This document shows positions 7,975 through 14,020 of a DNA stretch of 16,117 nucleotides, piece by piece. The position numbers and the translations under genes were made by a program. Within the stretch, counting starts at the first letter, position 1, and every line of letters starts with the position of its first letter. The stretch lies in the NCBI GenBank assembly GCA_964577255.1, contig CAZNYM010000042.1, forward strand, positions 1-16,117, written 5' to 3'. This stretch comes from Micavibrio_C sp964577255. GTDB lineage: Bacteria; Pseudomonadota; Alphaproteobacteria; Micavibrionales; Micavibrionaceae. Under the pieces are notes generated by a model, which made no database searches, was not told the DNA's origin, and saw only the letters and a list, made by a program, of their open reading frames with translations.

Positions 7975-7992
7975 ATGTTTCTATGGAAACAT
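7975..7992. repeat. Perfect inverted repeat ATGTTTC-N4-GAAACAT
   Basis: Arms ATGTTTC (7975-7981) and GAAACAT (7986-7992) are exact reverse complements around the 4-base spacer TATG. The site lies in the ntrY-pgpA control region, so it is a candidate operator. It is too short and has no T-run, so it is not a terminator. The binding protein is unknown; NtrX autoregulation is one possibility. Confidence 0.55.
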
Positions 7993-8002
7993 TTGCAAGC
8001 CC

Positions 8003-8037
8003 CTGTTTATTAACGACTATATTTTGTTACTAAACAG
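8003..8037. repeat. Long imperfect inverted repeat around the putative pgpA -10
   Basis: The arm CTGTTTATTAAC (8003-8014) matches the reverse complement of GTTACTAAACAG (8026-8037) at 11 of 12 positions, with an 11-base spacer. The spacer contains TATATT, the possible -10 of pgpA, so a protein bound here would control transcription directly. The outer half-sites (TGTTT, AAACA) are the same as in the repeat at 7975-7992, suggesting a common binding protein. Confidence 0.55.
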
Positions 8038-8064
8038 ATAGATATATGGTTTTCTTAAAGTAAA

Positions 8065-8535
8065 ATGCCGCTTAATTTCCGCAATCCATGGATCGTTCTG
8101 GCGACGTGGTTCGGCTGTGGGCTGATGAAGCCCGCCCCCGGAACCTGGGGCACGCTGGGCGCCCTGCCCTTCGGGATTCTGATTCTGGTGCTGGGCGGCT
8201 GGCCGGTTTTGCTGCTCTGTGCCGTTGCGGTCACAGTTGTGGGGGTGAAGGCCGCCGATGTTTTCATGCGCGAGAGCGGCGCGCACGATCATCCCGCTAT
8301 TGTGGTCGACGAAGTGGCGGGGATGTGGGTGACGTTGCTGGCGGCGGTAGCAACCCCTCTCAGCATCGTTCTTGCTTTCGGGCTGTTCCGGTTTTTCGAT
8401 GTGCTGAAGCCCTGGCCTGTGGGCTGGCTCGATAGACACATAAAGGGCGGGCGCGGCGTGATGGCCGATGATATCGCCGCCGGGATTATGGCGGCCCTGA
8501 CATTGGGAGGACTGCGTCTTGCAGGAATTGGTTGA
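8065..8535 (+). CDS. pgpA: Phosphatidylglycerophosphatase A
   Basis: PgpA removes the phosphate from phosphatidylglycerophosphate to give phosphatidylglycerol at the inner membrane. The 156-residue protein carries the full family pattern. The N-terminal KPAPGTWGTLGALP (22-35) is followed by hydrophobic segments, HPAIVVDEVAGMWVT near 76-90 (D82, E83), FRFFDVLKPWPVGWLD near 108-123, and GVMADDIAAG near 131-140 (D135, D136). Membrane segments lie near 36-62 and 90-110, with a short C-terminal one. The ATG at 8065 has only a poor ribosome-binding site (TTAAAG). The 3' end overlaps the next gene by 17 bases. pgpA next to cinA is a common alphaproteobacterial arrangement. Confidence 0.96.
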   Translation: MPLNFRNPWIVLATWFGCGLMKPAPGTWGTLGALPFGILILVLGGWPVLLLCAVAVTVVGVKAADVFMRESGAHDHPAIVVDEVAGMWVTLLAAVATPLSIVLAFGLFRFFDVLKPWPVGWLDRHIKGGRGVMADDIAAGIMAALTLGGLRLAGIG

Positions 8536-8998
8536 AAAGCTCAGCGTGCTGTTGCAAACGCGCGGGGTCAGACTTCTGAGCGCCGAATCCTGCACCGGCG
8601 GTTTGCTGGCGGCGGCGATGACTGAACGCCCGGGATCATCAGATGTTTTTGAAGGCGGTGTCGTTTCCTATTCCAATGAATTGAAGCAGGCTTTTCTCCA
8701 CGTATCCGCCGAAAGCCTTGAGAAACACGGCGCCGTCAGCGCCGAAGTAGCGCGGGAAATGGCGGCAGGCCTGCTGCGGCTGCACCCGCAGGGCCTAGCG
8801 GTGTCGATCACGGGGATCGCCGGGCCGGGTGGCAGCAGCGCTGCCAAACCCGTGGGCCTCGTCTATATCGGCTGTGGCACGGCAGGCAGGATAAAGATCC
8901 GCGAAAACCGATTCAGCGGTACACGGGCCGCAGTACGTGCGCAGGCGGTCGAAGCCGCCCTCGCTATGGCTATTGCCCATCTTGAGGAATTGCCATGA
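8519..8998 (+). CDS. pncC: CinA C-terminal-domain amidase (NMN deamidase, PncC type)
   Basis: This stand-alone CinA C-terminal domain (159 residues, no N-terminal MoaB-like domain) belongs to the nicotinamide-nucleotide amidase family, which turns NMN into NaMN for NAD recycling. Family hallmarks are SAESCTGGLLAA at 21-32, GGVVSYSNELK near 46-56, HGAVSAEVAREMAAG near 70-84, SITGIAGPGG at 96-105 and KPVGLVYIG near 110-118. The start codon is TTG at 8519. It is supported by a strong GGAGG (8506-8510) eight bases upstream inside the end of pgpA, and the domain opens at its usual place. The stop overlaps the next ATG (ATGA). The amidase activity is known for homologues; it is inferred here. Confidence 0.92.
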   Translation: MQELVEKLSVLLQTRGVRLLSAESCTGGLLAAAMTERPGSSDVFEGGVVSYSNELKQAFLHVSAESLEKHGAVSAEVAREMAAGLLRLHPQGLAVSITGIAGPGGSSAAKPVGLVYIGCGTAGRIKIRENRFSGTRAAVRAQAVEAALAMAIAHLEELP

Positions 8999-9891
8999 AG
9001 CCGCTTGCCATCGTTTCAGCCGCCGATGCGCGCTATTACCCGCTGTTGTGCGAGCTGATCGCCTCGATTAAAGCCGTGCCGCAGGGCCGGACGGCGGATG
9101 TCTGCCTGATCAATGCCGGCATGACGGCGGAGCAGACAACTTCCCTGACGCAGCAGGGCTGTGTTGTGCGCGATGCGGACTGGCCTGCTGCACTCGATTC
9201 CGCGCGGGTGCAGGGGCGTGAATTCCTCAAAGGCTGCGTGTGCCGCCCCTTCATTCCGCAGATTTTCCCCGGCTATGAAACCTATATCTGGCTTGACGGC
9301 GATACCTGGGTCCAGGACGGCGCAGCGCTTGATCTGCTGATCGCGGGTGCAGGCCGCCGGGGCTTTGCCGTGGTGCCGCAAGTCGATCGCGCCTATGGCA
9401 AGGCCATGCGCCTGTCATGGCTCGGGCCCCTGCCCTGGCGGCCGCGCAGCTTTTACTACAGCAACGCGCGCAAAGCATTTTCGGGAAAGATCGCACGGCA
9501 GCTGTTCCCCTATCCCACGGTGAACGCCGGCGTCTTCGCCATGGAAGGTACCGCGCCGCACTGGAAACGCTGGCAGGAACTCATCAGTCAGGCGCTGGTC
9601 AGGGGTAATCCCTTCACCGCCGAGCAGCTATCCATGGGCGCAATGATCTATCTCGACCGCATGCCGGCCGAATTCCTGCCCGCCTGGTGCAACTGGCTGT
9701 GCGCTACGCCGCCCGCCTGGGATGAGCAGAAGAAATTGTTCGTCGAGCCTTACCTGCCGCATCATCCCATCGGTATCATGCATCTGTCGGGGCTGGATGA
9801 GATGCGCCTTGATCCCATCCTCACGCAGGAAACAGAAACCACGGCCGGCCGGAAATTGAATCTGTCCTACCGCTACGCCGCGCGGGCCTGA
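8995..9891 (+). CDS. Glycosyltransferase-like protein (GT-A fold, GT8-like), uncharacterised
   Basis: The 298-residue protein looks like a GT-A-fold glycosyltransferase. It has an N-terminal nucleotide-binding beta-alpha start (PLAIVSAADARYYPLLCELIAS) and YIWLDGDTWVQ with the metal/nucleotide-sugar DxD motif at 101-103. TVNAGVFAM follows at 175-183, like the N-x-G-V segment of GT8 enzymes. FTAEQLSMGAMI near 207-218 resembles their D/E-Q motif, and a late HLSG holds a possible metal-binding His. No signal peptide or clear membrane helix is visible, so it is probably cytoplasmic or peripheral. Donor and acceptor are not readable. Its ATG overlaps the pncC stop as ATGA. Its 3' end overlaps nuoF by 19 bases in convergent orientation. 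Fold assignment is moderate; a function in lipid or envelope glycosylation with pgpA is a guess. Confidence 0.7.
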   Translation: MKPLAIVSAADARYYPLLCELIASIKAVPQGRTADVCLINAGMTAEQTTSLTQQGCVVRDADWPAALDSARVQGREFLKGCVCRPFIPQIFPGYETYIWLDGDTWVQDGAALDLLIAGAGRRGFAVVPQVDRAYGKAMRLSWLGPLPWRPRSFYYSNARKAFSGKIARQLFPYPTVNAGVFAMEGTAPHWKRWQELISQALVRGNPFTAEQLSMGAMIYLDRMPAEFLPAWCNWLCATPPAWDEQKKLFVEPYLPHHPIGIMHLSGLDEMRLDPILTQETETTAGRKLNLSYRYAARA

Positions 9892-11162
9892 GAACGGTAT
9901 TCCATTATACGCGCTTCCATTTCCGGGCGGAAATGGCGCACCAGGCCCTGGATCGGCCAGGCGCTGGCGTCGCCGTGGGCGCAGATGGTGTGGCCTTCGA
10001 TCTCCTTGCTGATATCGAGCAGCATATCGATCTCCTCGACCGTGGCGTTGCCCTTGACCATGCGCTGCATGATGCGCCACATCCAGCCCGTGCCCTCGCG
10101 GCAAGGGGTGCACTGACCGCAGCTTTCATGCATGTAGAAGAAAGACAGGCGGGCGATGGCGCGGATCACGTCGGTCGATTTGTCCATCACGATCACGGCC
10201 GCGGTGCCCAGGCCGCTTTGTACCCCGCGCAGGGAGTCGAAATCCATCAGCACGGTGTCGCAGGTCTCGCGCGGCAGCAGCGGCGTGGAGGACCCGCCGG
10301 GAATGATGGCTTTCAGGTTATCCCAGCCGCCACGCACGCCGCCCGCATGTTTTTCGATCAGCTCTTTGAGCGGAATGCCCATGGCTTCCTCGACGTTGCA
10401 GGGCTTGTTGACGTGGCCGGAGATGCAAAAGAGCTTGGTGCCGGTGTTTTTTTCGTTCGGGCCGATGCCGGCGAACCACGCCCCGCCCCGGCGCAGGATG
10501 GTGGGCACAACGGCGATCGTCTCAACGTTATTGATGGTGGTCGGGCAGGCGTAAAGTCCCGCGCCCGCCGGGAAAGGCGGCTTGTTGCGCGGCTCGCCTT
10601 TCTTGCCCTCGAGGCTGTTCAGAAGCGCGGTTTCTTCACCGCAGATATACGCACCGCCGCCGCGGTGCAGGACGATATCGTAATCCCAGCCGGTGCCGGC
10701 GGCATTCTTGCCCAGAAGCCCGGCGGCATAGGCTTCCTTGATAGCCTTCACCACGTTCGAGGCTTCGTTGTAAAACTCGCCGCGCACATAAATATAGCAG
10801 CGATGCGCGCCCATGGCGAAACCGGCGATCAGCGCGCCCTCGAGCAGCTTGTGCGGATCGTGGCGCAGGATGTCGCGGTCCTTGCAGGTGCCGGGTTCGG
10901 ATTCGTCGGCGTTGATGACCAGGTAATGCGGCTTGCCGCTTTTGGCCGGGTCGGGCATGAACGACCATTTCATGCCGGTGGGAAATCCCGCCCCGCCCCG
11001 CCCGCGTAGACCGGAAGCTTTCATCTCGTTGATGATCCATTCCTTGCCCTTGGCGATGATTTCTTTGGTGTTGCTCCAGTCGCCGCGTTTTTTCGCGTAT
11101 TCCAGAGAAAAAGGCTCCACACCAAAGAGGTTGGTGAAAATGCGGTCGGCATCGGCAAGCAT
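9873..11162 (-). CDS. nuoF: NADH:quinone oxidoreductase subunit F (NuoF)
   Basis: NuoF is the NADH-oxidising, FMN- and 4Fe-4S (N3)-containing subunit of complex I on the cytoplasmic arm. The 429-residue length is typical. Visible elements are the glycine-rich FMN/NADH motif GLRGRGGAGFPTGMKW (51-66), the second nucleotide motif GGGAYICGEETALLNSLEG (168-186), and cluster ligands C348, C351 and C354 in ESCGQCTPCREG plus C394 in HTICAHGDASAWP. The usual ICALGDAAAWP reads ICAHGDASAWP here. The ATG has AGGAG eight bases upstream. A 61-base gap separates it from the symporter gene rather than from nuoE. No nuoG follows: the next gene is convergent and overlaps the 3' end by 19 bases. Confidence 0.98.
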   Translation of the reverse strand: MLADADRIFTNLFGVEPFSLEYAKKRGDWSNTKEIIAKGKEWIINEMKASGLRGRGGAGFPTGMKWSFMPDPAKSGKPHYLVINADESEPGTCKDRDILRHDPHKLLEGALIAGFAMGAHRCYIYVRGEFYNEASNVVKAIKEAYAAGLLGKNAAGTGWDYDIVLHRGGGAYICGEETALLNSLEGKKGEPRNKPPFPAGAGLYACPTTINNVETIAVVPTILRRGGAWFAGIGPNEKNTGTKLFCISGHVNKPCNVEEAMGIPLKELIEKHAGGVRGGWDNLKAIIPGGSSTPLLPRETCDTVLMDFDSLRGVQSGLGTAAVIVMDKSTDVIRAIARLSFFYMHESCGQCTPCREGTGWMWRIMQRMVKGNATVEEIDMLLDISKEIEGHTICAHGDASAWPIQGLVRHFRPEMEARIMEYRSQARAA

Positions 11163-11223
11163 GGGAAGAACTCCTTGATATCCAAGGCGTTATTTTAAGC
11201 TTTCCCGGCCAAAAATCCAGCGG

Positions 11224-12735
11224 TTAGTTTTTCGCGGGCGCCGGTTGCTCGGTCTCCGGGATGATTTCCGCCATCTGGCCGCTCTTGAGCCGGTCGAAGA
11301 TGGTGGGGTCGTTTTTAATGAACTGCGGCATCAGCGAGCCGACCAGCATGCCCACGAGGCTGGCGAGCAGCCCTGCGAACTGCGGCGGCATCACGGCGTC
11401 GGCCGGGGCGAACAGCAGGCTGGCGATCCATACGATCAGGCCGCAGAAAATGGCGGCCAGAGCACCTTGGTTGGTGGCCCGGCGCCAGAATATGCCGAAG
11501 ACCAGCGGGATGAAGGCCGAAACCAGTGTGATCTGGTAGGCGTTTTCGACCATTTCGAAGATGCTGGCATCCGAATTGATGGCGTACATCGTGACCAGCA
11601 GCGTGAAGATCACCGTCACCCAGCGCATAGCTTTCAGAAGCTGCTGATCGGAAATACCGGGGCGGAGGGGCCGCAGGATGTTTTCCGTGAACGTGACCGA
11701 AGGCGCCAGCAGTGTGGCCGAGGCGCACGACTTGATGGCGGACAGCAGCGCGCCGAAGAATACGATCTGCGCGGCCAGCGGCGCGTGCTCGAGGATCAGG
11801 GTGGGCAGGATCATCTGGGAATCCCCGTCCTCGCCCATGTGCTTGGCCACCATGTCCGGCGCGATCAGCAGGGCGGAATAGGCCAGATACATGGGAATGA
11901 AGGTGAAGAAGAAATACAGCGTGCCGCCGATCACCGAGCCCCATTTGGCGTACTCGATCTTCTTGGCGGACTGGGCGCGCTGGAACACGTCCTGCTGCGG
12001 CATCGAGCCGAACATCATGGTCATCAGCGCGGCCGCGAAGGCAATGATGCCACCCAGGTCCATGCTGGGCCAGAAATTACTGAACTTGCCGGCGGCGACG
12101 GCATGGTCGATCACGCCCCCCACCCCGCCCGGTACGATGCTGGCGATTTCCCCGCCGATATAGATCATGCCCAGCACGATGATCACCATCTGCAGCAGGT
12201 CGGTGATGGCGACGGCCCACATGCCGCCGACAAAGGTGTAGATCAAGATGGTCAGAGAGCCGATCCACATGCCCCAGAACTGGCTGATATGCCCGCCCGA
12301 AACGATGTTGAAGACGAGGCCGAGCGCGGTGATCTGCGCCCCTACCCAGCCGAGATAGGAAATGACGATGGCGAGCGTTGTCATGATCTCGGCCACGCGG
12401 CCGTAGCGCTTTTTGTAAAAATCGCCGATGGTCAGCAGGTTCATGCGGTAAAGCGGCGCGGCCAGGAACAGGCCGAACAGGATCAGGCACAGGGACGCCC
12501 CGAACGGGTCGGCAACGATGCCACCCAGCCCTTCGTCAAGGAAGGTGGCGGGAATGCCCAGCACCGATTCCGAACCGAACCAGGTGGCGAACACGGTGGC
12601 GATGACCATATATAAAGGCAAATGGCGTCCGGCGATGGCGAAGTCGCGGGTATTGTGGACTTTGCGTCCGGCCCACAGGCCAATGGCTACGGAAACGGCC
12701 CAGTACGCGATGACGAACCAGAAAAGCATGCCCAT
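11224..12735 (-). CDS. Sodium:solute symporter (SSS family)
   Basis: The 503-residue, strongly hydrophobic protein has the layout of the SSS (PutP/SGLT-like) family of Na+-coupled carriers, with about 13 transmembrane segments. Family marks are the early TRDFAIAGRHLPLYMVIATVFATWFGSESVLGIPA region (about 29-63), where sodium and substrate sites lie in helix 1, and GDFYKKRYGR near 103-112. Others are FVGGMWAVAITDLLQMVIIVLG near 168-189 and the ALLSAIKSCASATLLAPSV region near 335-353, whose Ser/Thr residues commonly contribute to the second sodium site. Substrate is not readable (proline, pantothenate, choline or a carboxylate are all possible). It sits between nuoE and nuoF, is transcribed with them, and has a near-consensus promoter of its own upstream. 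ATG 12735 is used, with ATG 12729 as an alternative. Confidence 0.9.
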   Translation of the reverse strand: MGMLFWFVIAYWAVSVAIGLWAGRKVHNTRDFAIAGRHLPLYMVIATVFATWFGSESVLGIPATFLDEGLGGIVADPFGASLCLILFGLFLAAPLYRMNLLTIGDFYKKRYGRVAEIMTTLAIVISYLGWVGAQITALGLVFNIVSGGHISQFWGMWIGSLTILIYTFVGGMWAVAITDLLQMVIIVLGMIYIGGEIASIVPGGVGGVIDHAVAAGKFSNFWPSMDLGGIIAFAAALMTMMFGSMPQQDVFQRAQSAKKIEYAKWGSVIGGTLYFFFTFIPMYLAYSALLIAPDMVAKHMGEDGDSQMILPTLILEHAPLAAQIVFFGALLSAIKSCASATLLAPSVTFTENILRPLRPGISDQQLLKAMRWVTVIFTLLVTMYAINSDASIFEMVENAYQITLVSAFIPLVFGIFWRRATNQGALAAIFCGLIVWIASLLFAPADAVMPPQFAGLLASLVGMLVGSLMPQFIKNDPTIFDRLKSGQMAEIIPETEQPAPAKN

Positions 12736-12754
12736 AACAGCCCCGTCCCTTACT

Positions 12755-12770
12755 CTGCCCGAATCGGCAG
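12755..12770. repeat. Inverted repeat in the symporter leader
   Basis: Arms CTGCC (12755-12759) and GGCAG (12766-12770) flank six bases. The site lies about 20-35 bases downstream of the -10 of the symporter promoter, inside the untranslated leader, and could be an operator or a small RNA hairpin. The 5-bp arms make it only suggestive. Confidence 0.3.
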
Positions 12771-12789
12771 GTCCGAAAAACCACGGAAA

Positions 12790-12817
12790 ATTATAACCCG
12801 GGGGGGCGTCAAGTCAA
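12790..12817 (-). promoter_or_regulatory. Near-consensus sigma70-type promoter for the symporter (and perhaps nuoF)
   Basis: On the minus strand TTGACT (12817-12812) is followed after exactly 16 bases by TATAAT (12795-12790). These match the -35 consensus at 5 of 6 positions and the -10 at 6 of 6. The -35 is part of a direct repeat TTGACTTGAC, and the spacer holds a run of seven C. It lies in the 108-base gap between nuoE and the symporter, the largest gap in the nuo cluster. Transcription would start about 50 bases upstream of the symporter ATG. Confidence 0.7.
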
Positions 12818-12843
12818 CGCGGAGAGTCAGGGGGAACGGAGTT

Positions 12844-13500
12844 TTAAGTCCCGGATTTGCGGGCTTTGCCGGTGTCCTTGAGCGTGGTGCCGCCGCCCAT
12901 GGCCTGCGAGTTCAGGCGCTCGACCTGCGTGCCTACGGGCACGTCCTTGCCGGCTTTCAGGAGATCGATGATCTCCTTCATGCGCTGGGGAGTGAGGTCT
13001 TCGTAGTAATCATCGTTGATCTGCACCATCGGCGCGTTGACGCAAGCGCCCAGGCATTCCACCTCGACCAGGGTGAACAGGCCGTCCTTGGTGGTTTCAC
13101 CCATATGGATGCCAAGCTTTTCCTGGCACGCCGCCACGATGTTATCCGACCCGCACAGCATGCACGGCGTGGTGGTGCAGGCCTGAACCAGATATTTGCC
13201 CACGGGCTCGATATTGTACATTGAATAGAAAGTGGCGACTTCATAGACCTTGATCGCAGGCTGGTCGACGATCCGGGCGATCTCGTCCATCGCCGCGCGG
13301 GGAATCCAGCCGCCATAAGGCGGATTTGCGCGCGCACCCTCCTCCGCCACCTGGCGCTGGGCCAGATCCAGAAGCGGCATGATCGCGCTGCGCTGGCGCC
13401 CGGGGGGGTAGCGGCCGACAATCTCCTCCACCGCTTTCATGTCCTTGAACGTGAAGGCAGCGGGCTGATAGGCGGCGTTGAGGTCGAGATGCTTTTTCAT
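12844..13500 (-). CDS. nuoE: NADH:quinone oxidoreductase subunit E (NuoE)
   Basis: NuoE is the thioredoxin-like 2Fe-2S (N1a) subunit that pairs with NuoF in the NADH-oxidising module. The 218-residue protein has the N-terminal helical region, VYEVATFYSMY near 85-95, and the four cluster cysteines C108 and C113 (ACTTTPCMLCG) and C149 and C153 (VECLGACVNAPMVQIND). The C-terminal extension of about 50 residues (GKDVPVGTQVERLNSQ...) resembles the longer alphaproteobacterial/mitochondrial NuoE proteins. Its ATG overlaps the stop of the NUDIX gene as ATGA, so nuoE translation is likely coupled to the NUDIX gene rather than to nuoD. Its TAA is followed by the symporter promoter region. Confidence 0.97.
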   Translation of the reverse strand: MKKHLDLNAAYQPAAFTFKDMKAVEEIVGRYPPGRQRSAIMPLLDLAQRQVAEEGARANPPYGGWIPRAAMDEIARIVDQPAIKVYEVATFYSMYNIEPVGKYLVQACTTTPCMLCGSDNIVAACQEKLGIHMGETTKDGLFTLVEVECLGACVNAPMVQINDDYYEDLTPQRMKEIIDLLKAGKDVPVGTQVERLNSQAMGGGTTLKDTGKARKSGT

Positions 13501-14015
13501 TTCAGGTTCGGATAAAAACTTCCGGGATTGACGATGGTGGGCTCGCGACGTATCTTCAGGCCCGCTTCCACCGGCTCGCGGGGAATACCGTGCCCCGTGC
13601 CCATCGGCGTGGGTGCCAGGGAACGTATGAAATCAGCTACTTTCGGCGTAATGCGGTTGCCCAGTTTCACTACCGCTTCGGCAGGCGCAAACATCTGCAT
13701 GTCGAGATGCTCGTCGGGCAGCATGTTGCGCGGCTCGCCGCTGATCTTCTGGCAAAGATAGATGCCGATGAATTTGTTCGGATGCAAAACATGGGGAACA
13801 TCTGCCACGAAGCGCGTGATCTCGGCGGTAACGCCCAGCTCTTCCTTAACTTCCCGCACAAGAGCGGTATCGTCGTCCTCGAGCCGGCCACCGATCTCGT
13901 TGCGCTTGCCGCCCGGCAGATCCCACCACTGGGTTTTGTCTTTACCTTCGCGGAAGAACAGAGGGATTTTCCCCCCGATCAGCAGAATGGCCGAAACTTT
14001 ATCGTGCGTAATCAT
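13497..14015 (-). CDS. NUDIX hydrolase embedded in the nuo cluster
   Basis: NUDIX enzymes cleave nucleoside diphosphates linked to another group. In this 172-residue protein the catalytic helix reads E46-x7-REVKEELGV (54-62), with R54, E55, E58 and E59 in the expected places after DLPGGKRNE (33-40). The spacing between the GG and E46 is four residues longer than in the standard Gx5E box, because IGGR is inserted. The last 60 residues (SLAPTPMGTGHGIPREP...) form a basic, Pro-rich tail I do not recognise. The ATG is five bases after the nuoD stop and uses an AGGTAAG ribosome-binding site; the stop overlaps nuoE (ATGA). Substrate is unknown; NAD(H)-related or nucleotide clean-up activity is a guess from context. 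The NudC-type NADH pyrophosphatase motif is not seen. Confidence 0.85.
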   Translation of the reverse strand: MITHDKVSAILLIGGKIPLFFREGKDKTQWWDLPGGKRNEIGGRLEDDDTALVREVKEELGVTAEITRFVADVPHVLHPNKFIGIYLCQKISGEPRNMLPDEHLDMQMFAPAEAVVKLGNRITPKVADFIRSLAPTPMGTGHGIPREPVEAGLKIRREPTIVNPGSFYPNLK

Positions 14016-14020
14016 GTTAC

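Larger units (their letters stand above)
7903..8064. promoter_or_regulatory. Divergent control region between ntrY and pgpA
   Basis: These 162 bases separate the preferred ntrY GTG from the pgpA ATG and include the only long AT-rich stretch nearby (about 8001-8064). On the plus strand TTGCAA (7993-7998) and TATATT (8018-8023) could form a pgpA promoter, but the spacer is 19 bases. I found no convincing minus-strand promoter for ntrY. The pgpA ribosome-binding site is weak (TTAAAG). Two inverted repeats fall inside the region and are listed separately. If ntrY starts at TTG 7971 instead, the region shrinks to 93 bases. Confidence 0.5.

Noticed and set aside
8011..8034. CtrA-type site (TTAA-N7-TTAA)
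   Set aside because: Only one TTAA half is present; the base pattern seven positions on is ATTT.
8017..8595. 192-codon minus-strand frame opposite pgpA
   Set aside because: It lies across the divergent control region and pgpA, encodes low-complexity His/Gln/Pro-rich sequence, and conflicts with the well-conserved PgpA and CinA frames.
9933..11009. 358-codon plus-strand frame opposite nuoF
   Set aside because: Composition is that of a mirror frame (Ala/Gly/Asp/His/Val-rich, no motif), and nuoF is fully supported on the other strand.
11163..11223. Possible promoter or terminator in the gap before nuoF
   Set aside because: A TAAAAT-like element and an AAGCTT palindrome are present, but there is no matching -35 at a valid distance and no stable hairpin with a T-run.
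11245..12615. 456-codon open frame on the plus strand opposite the symporter gene
   Set aside because: It is antisense to an unmistakable SSS carrier, is very rich in His, Gln, Asp, Gly and Arg with no domain, and comes from the third-position GC bias of the real gene.
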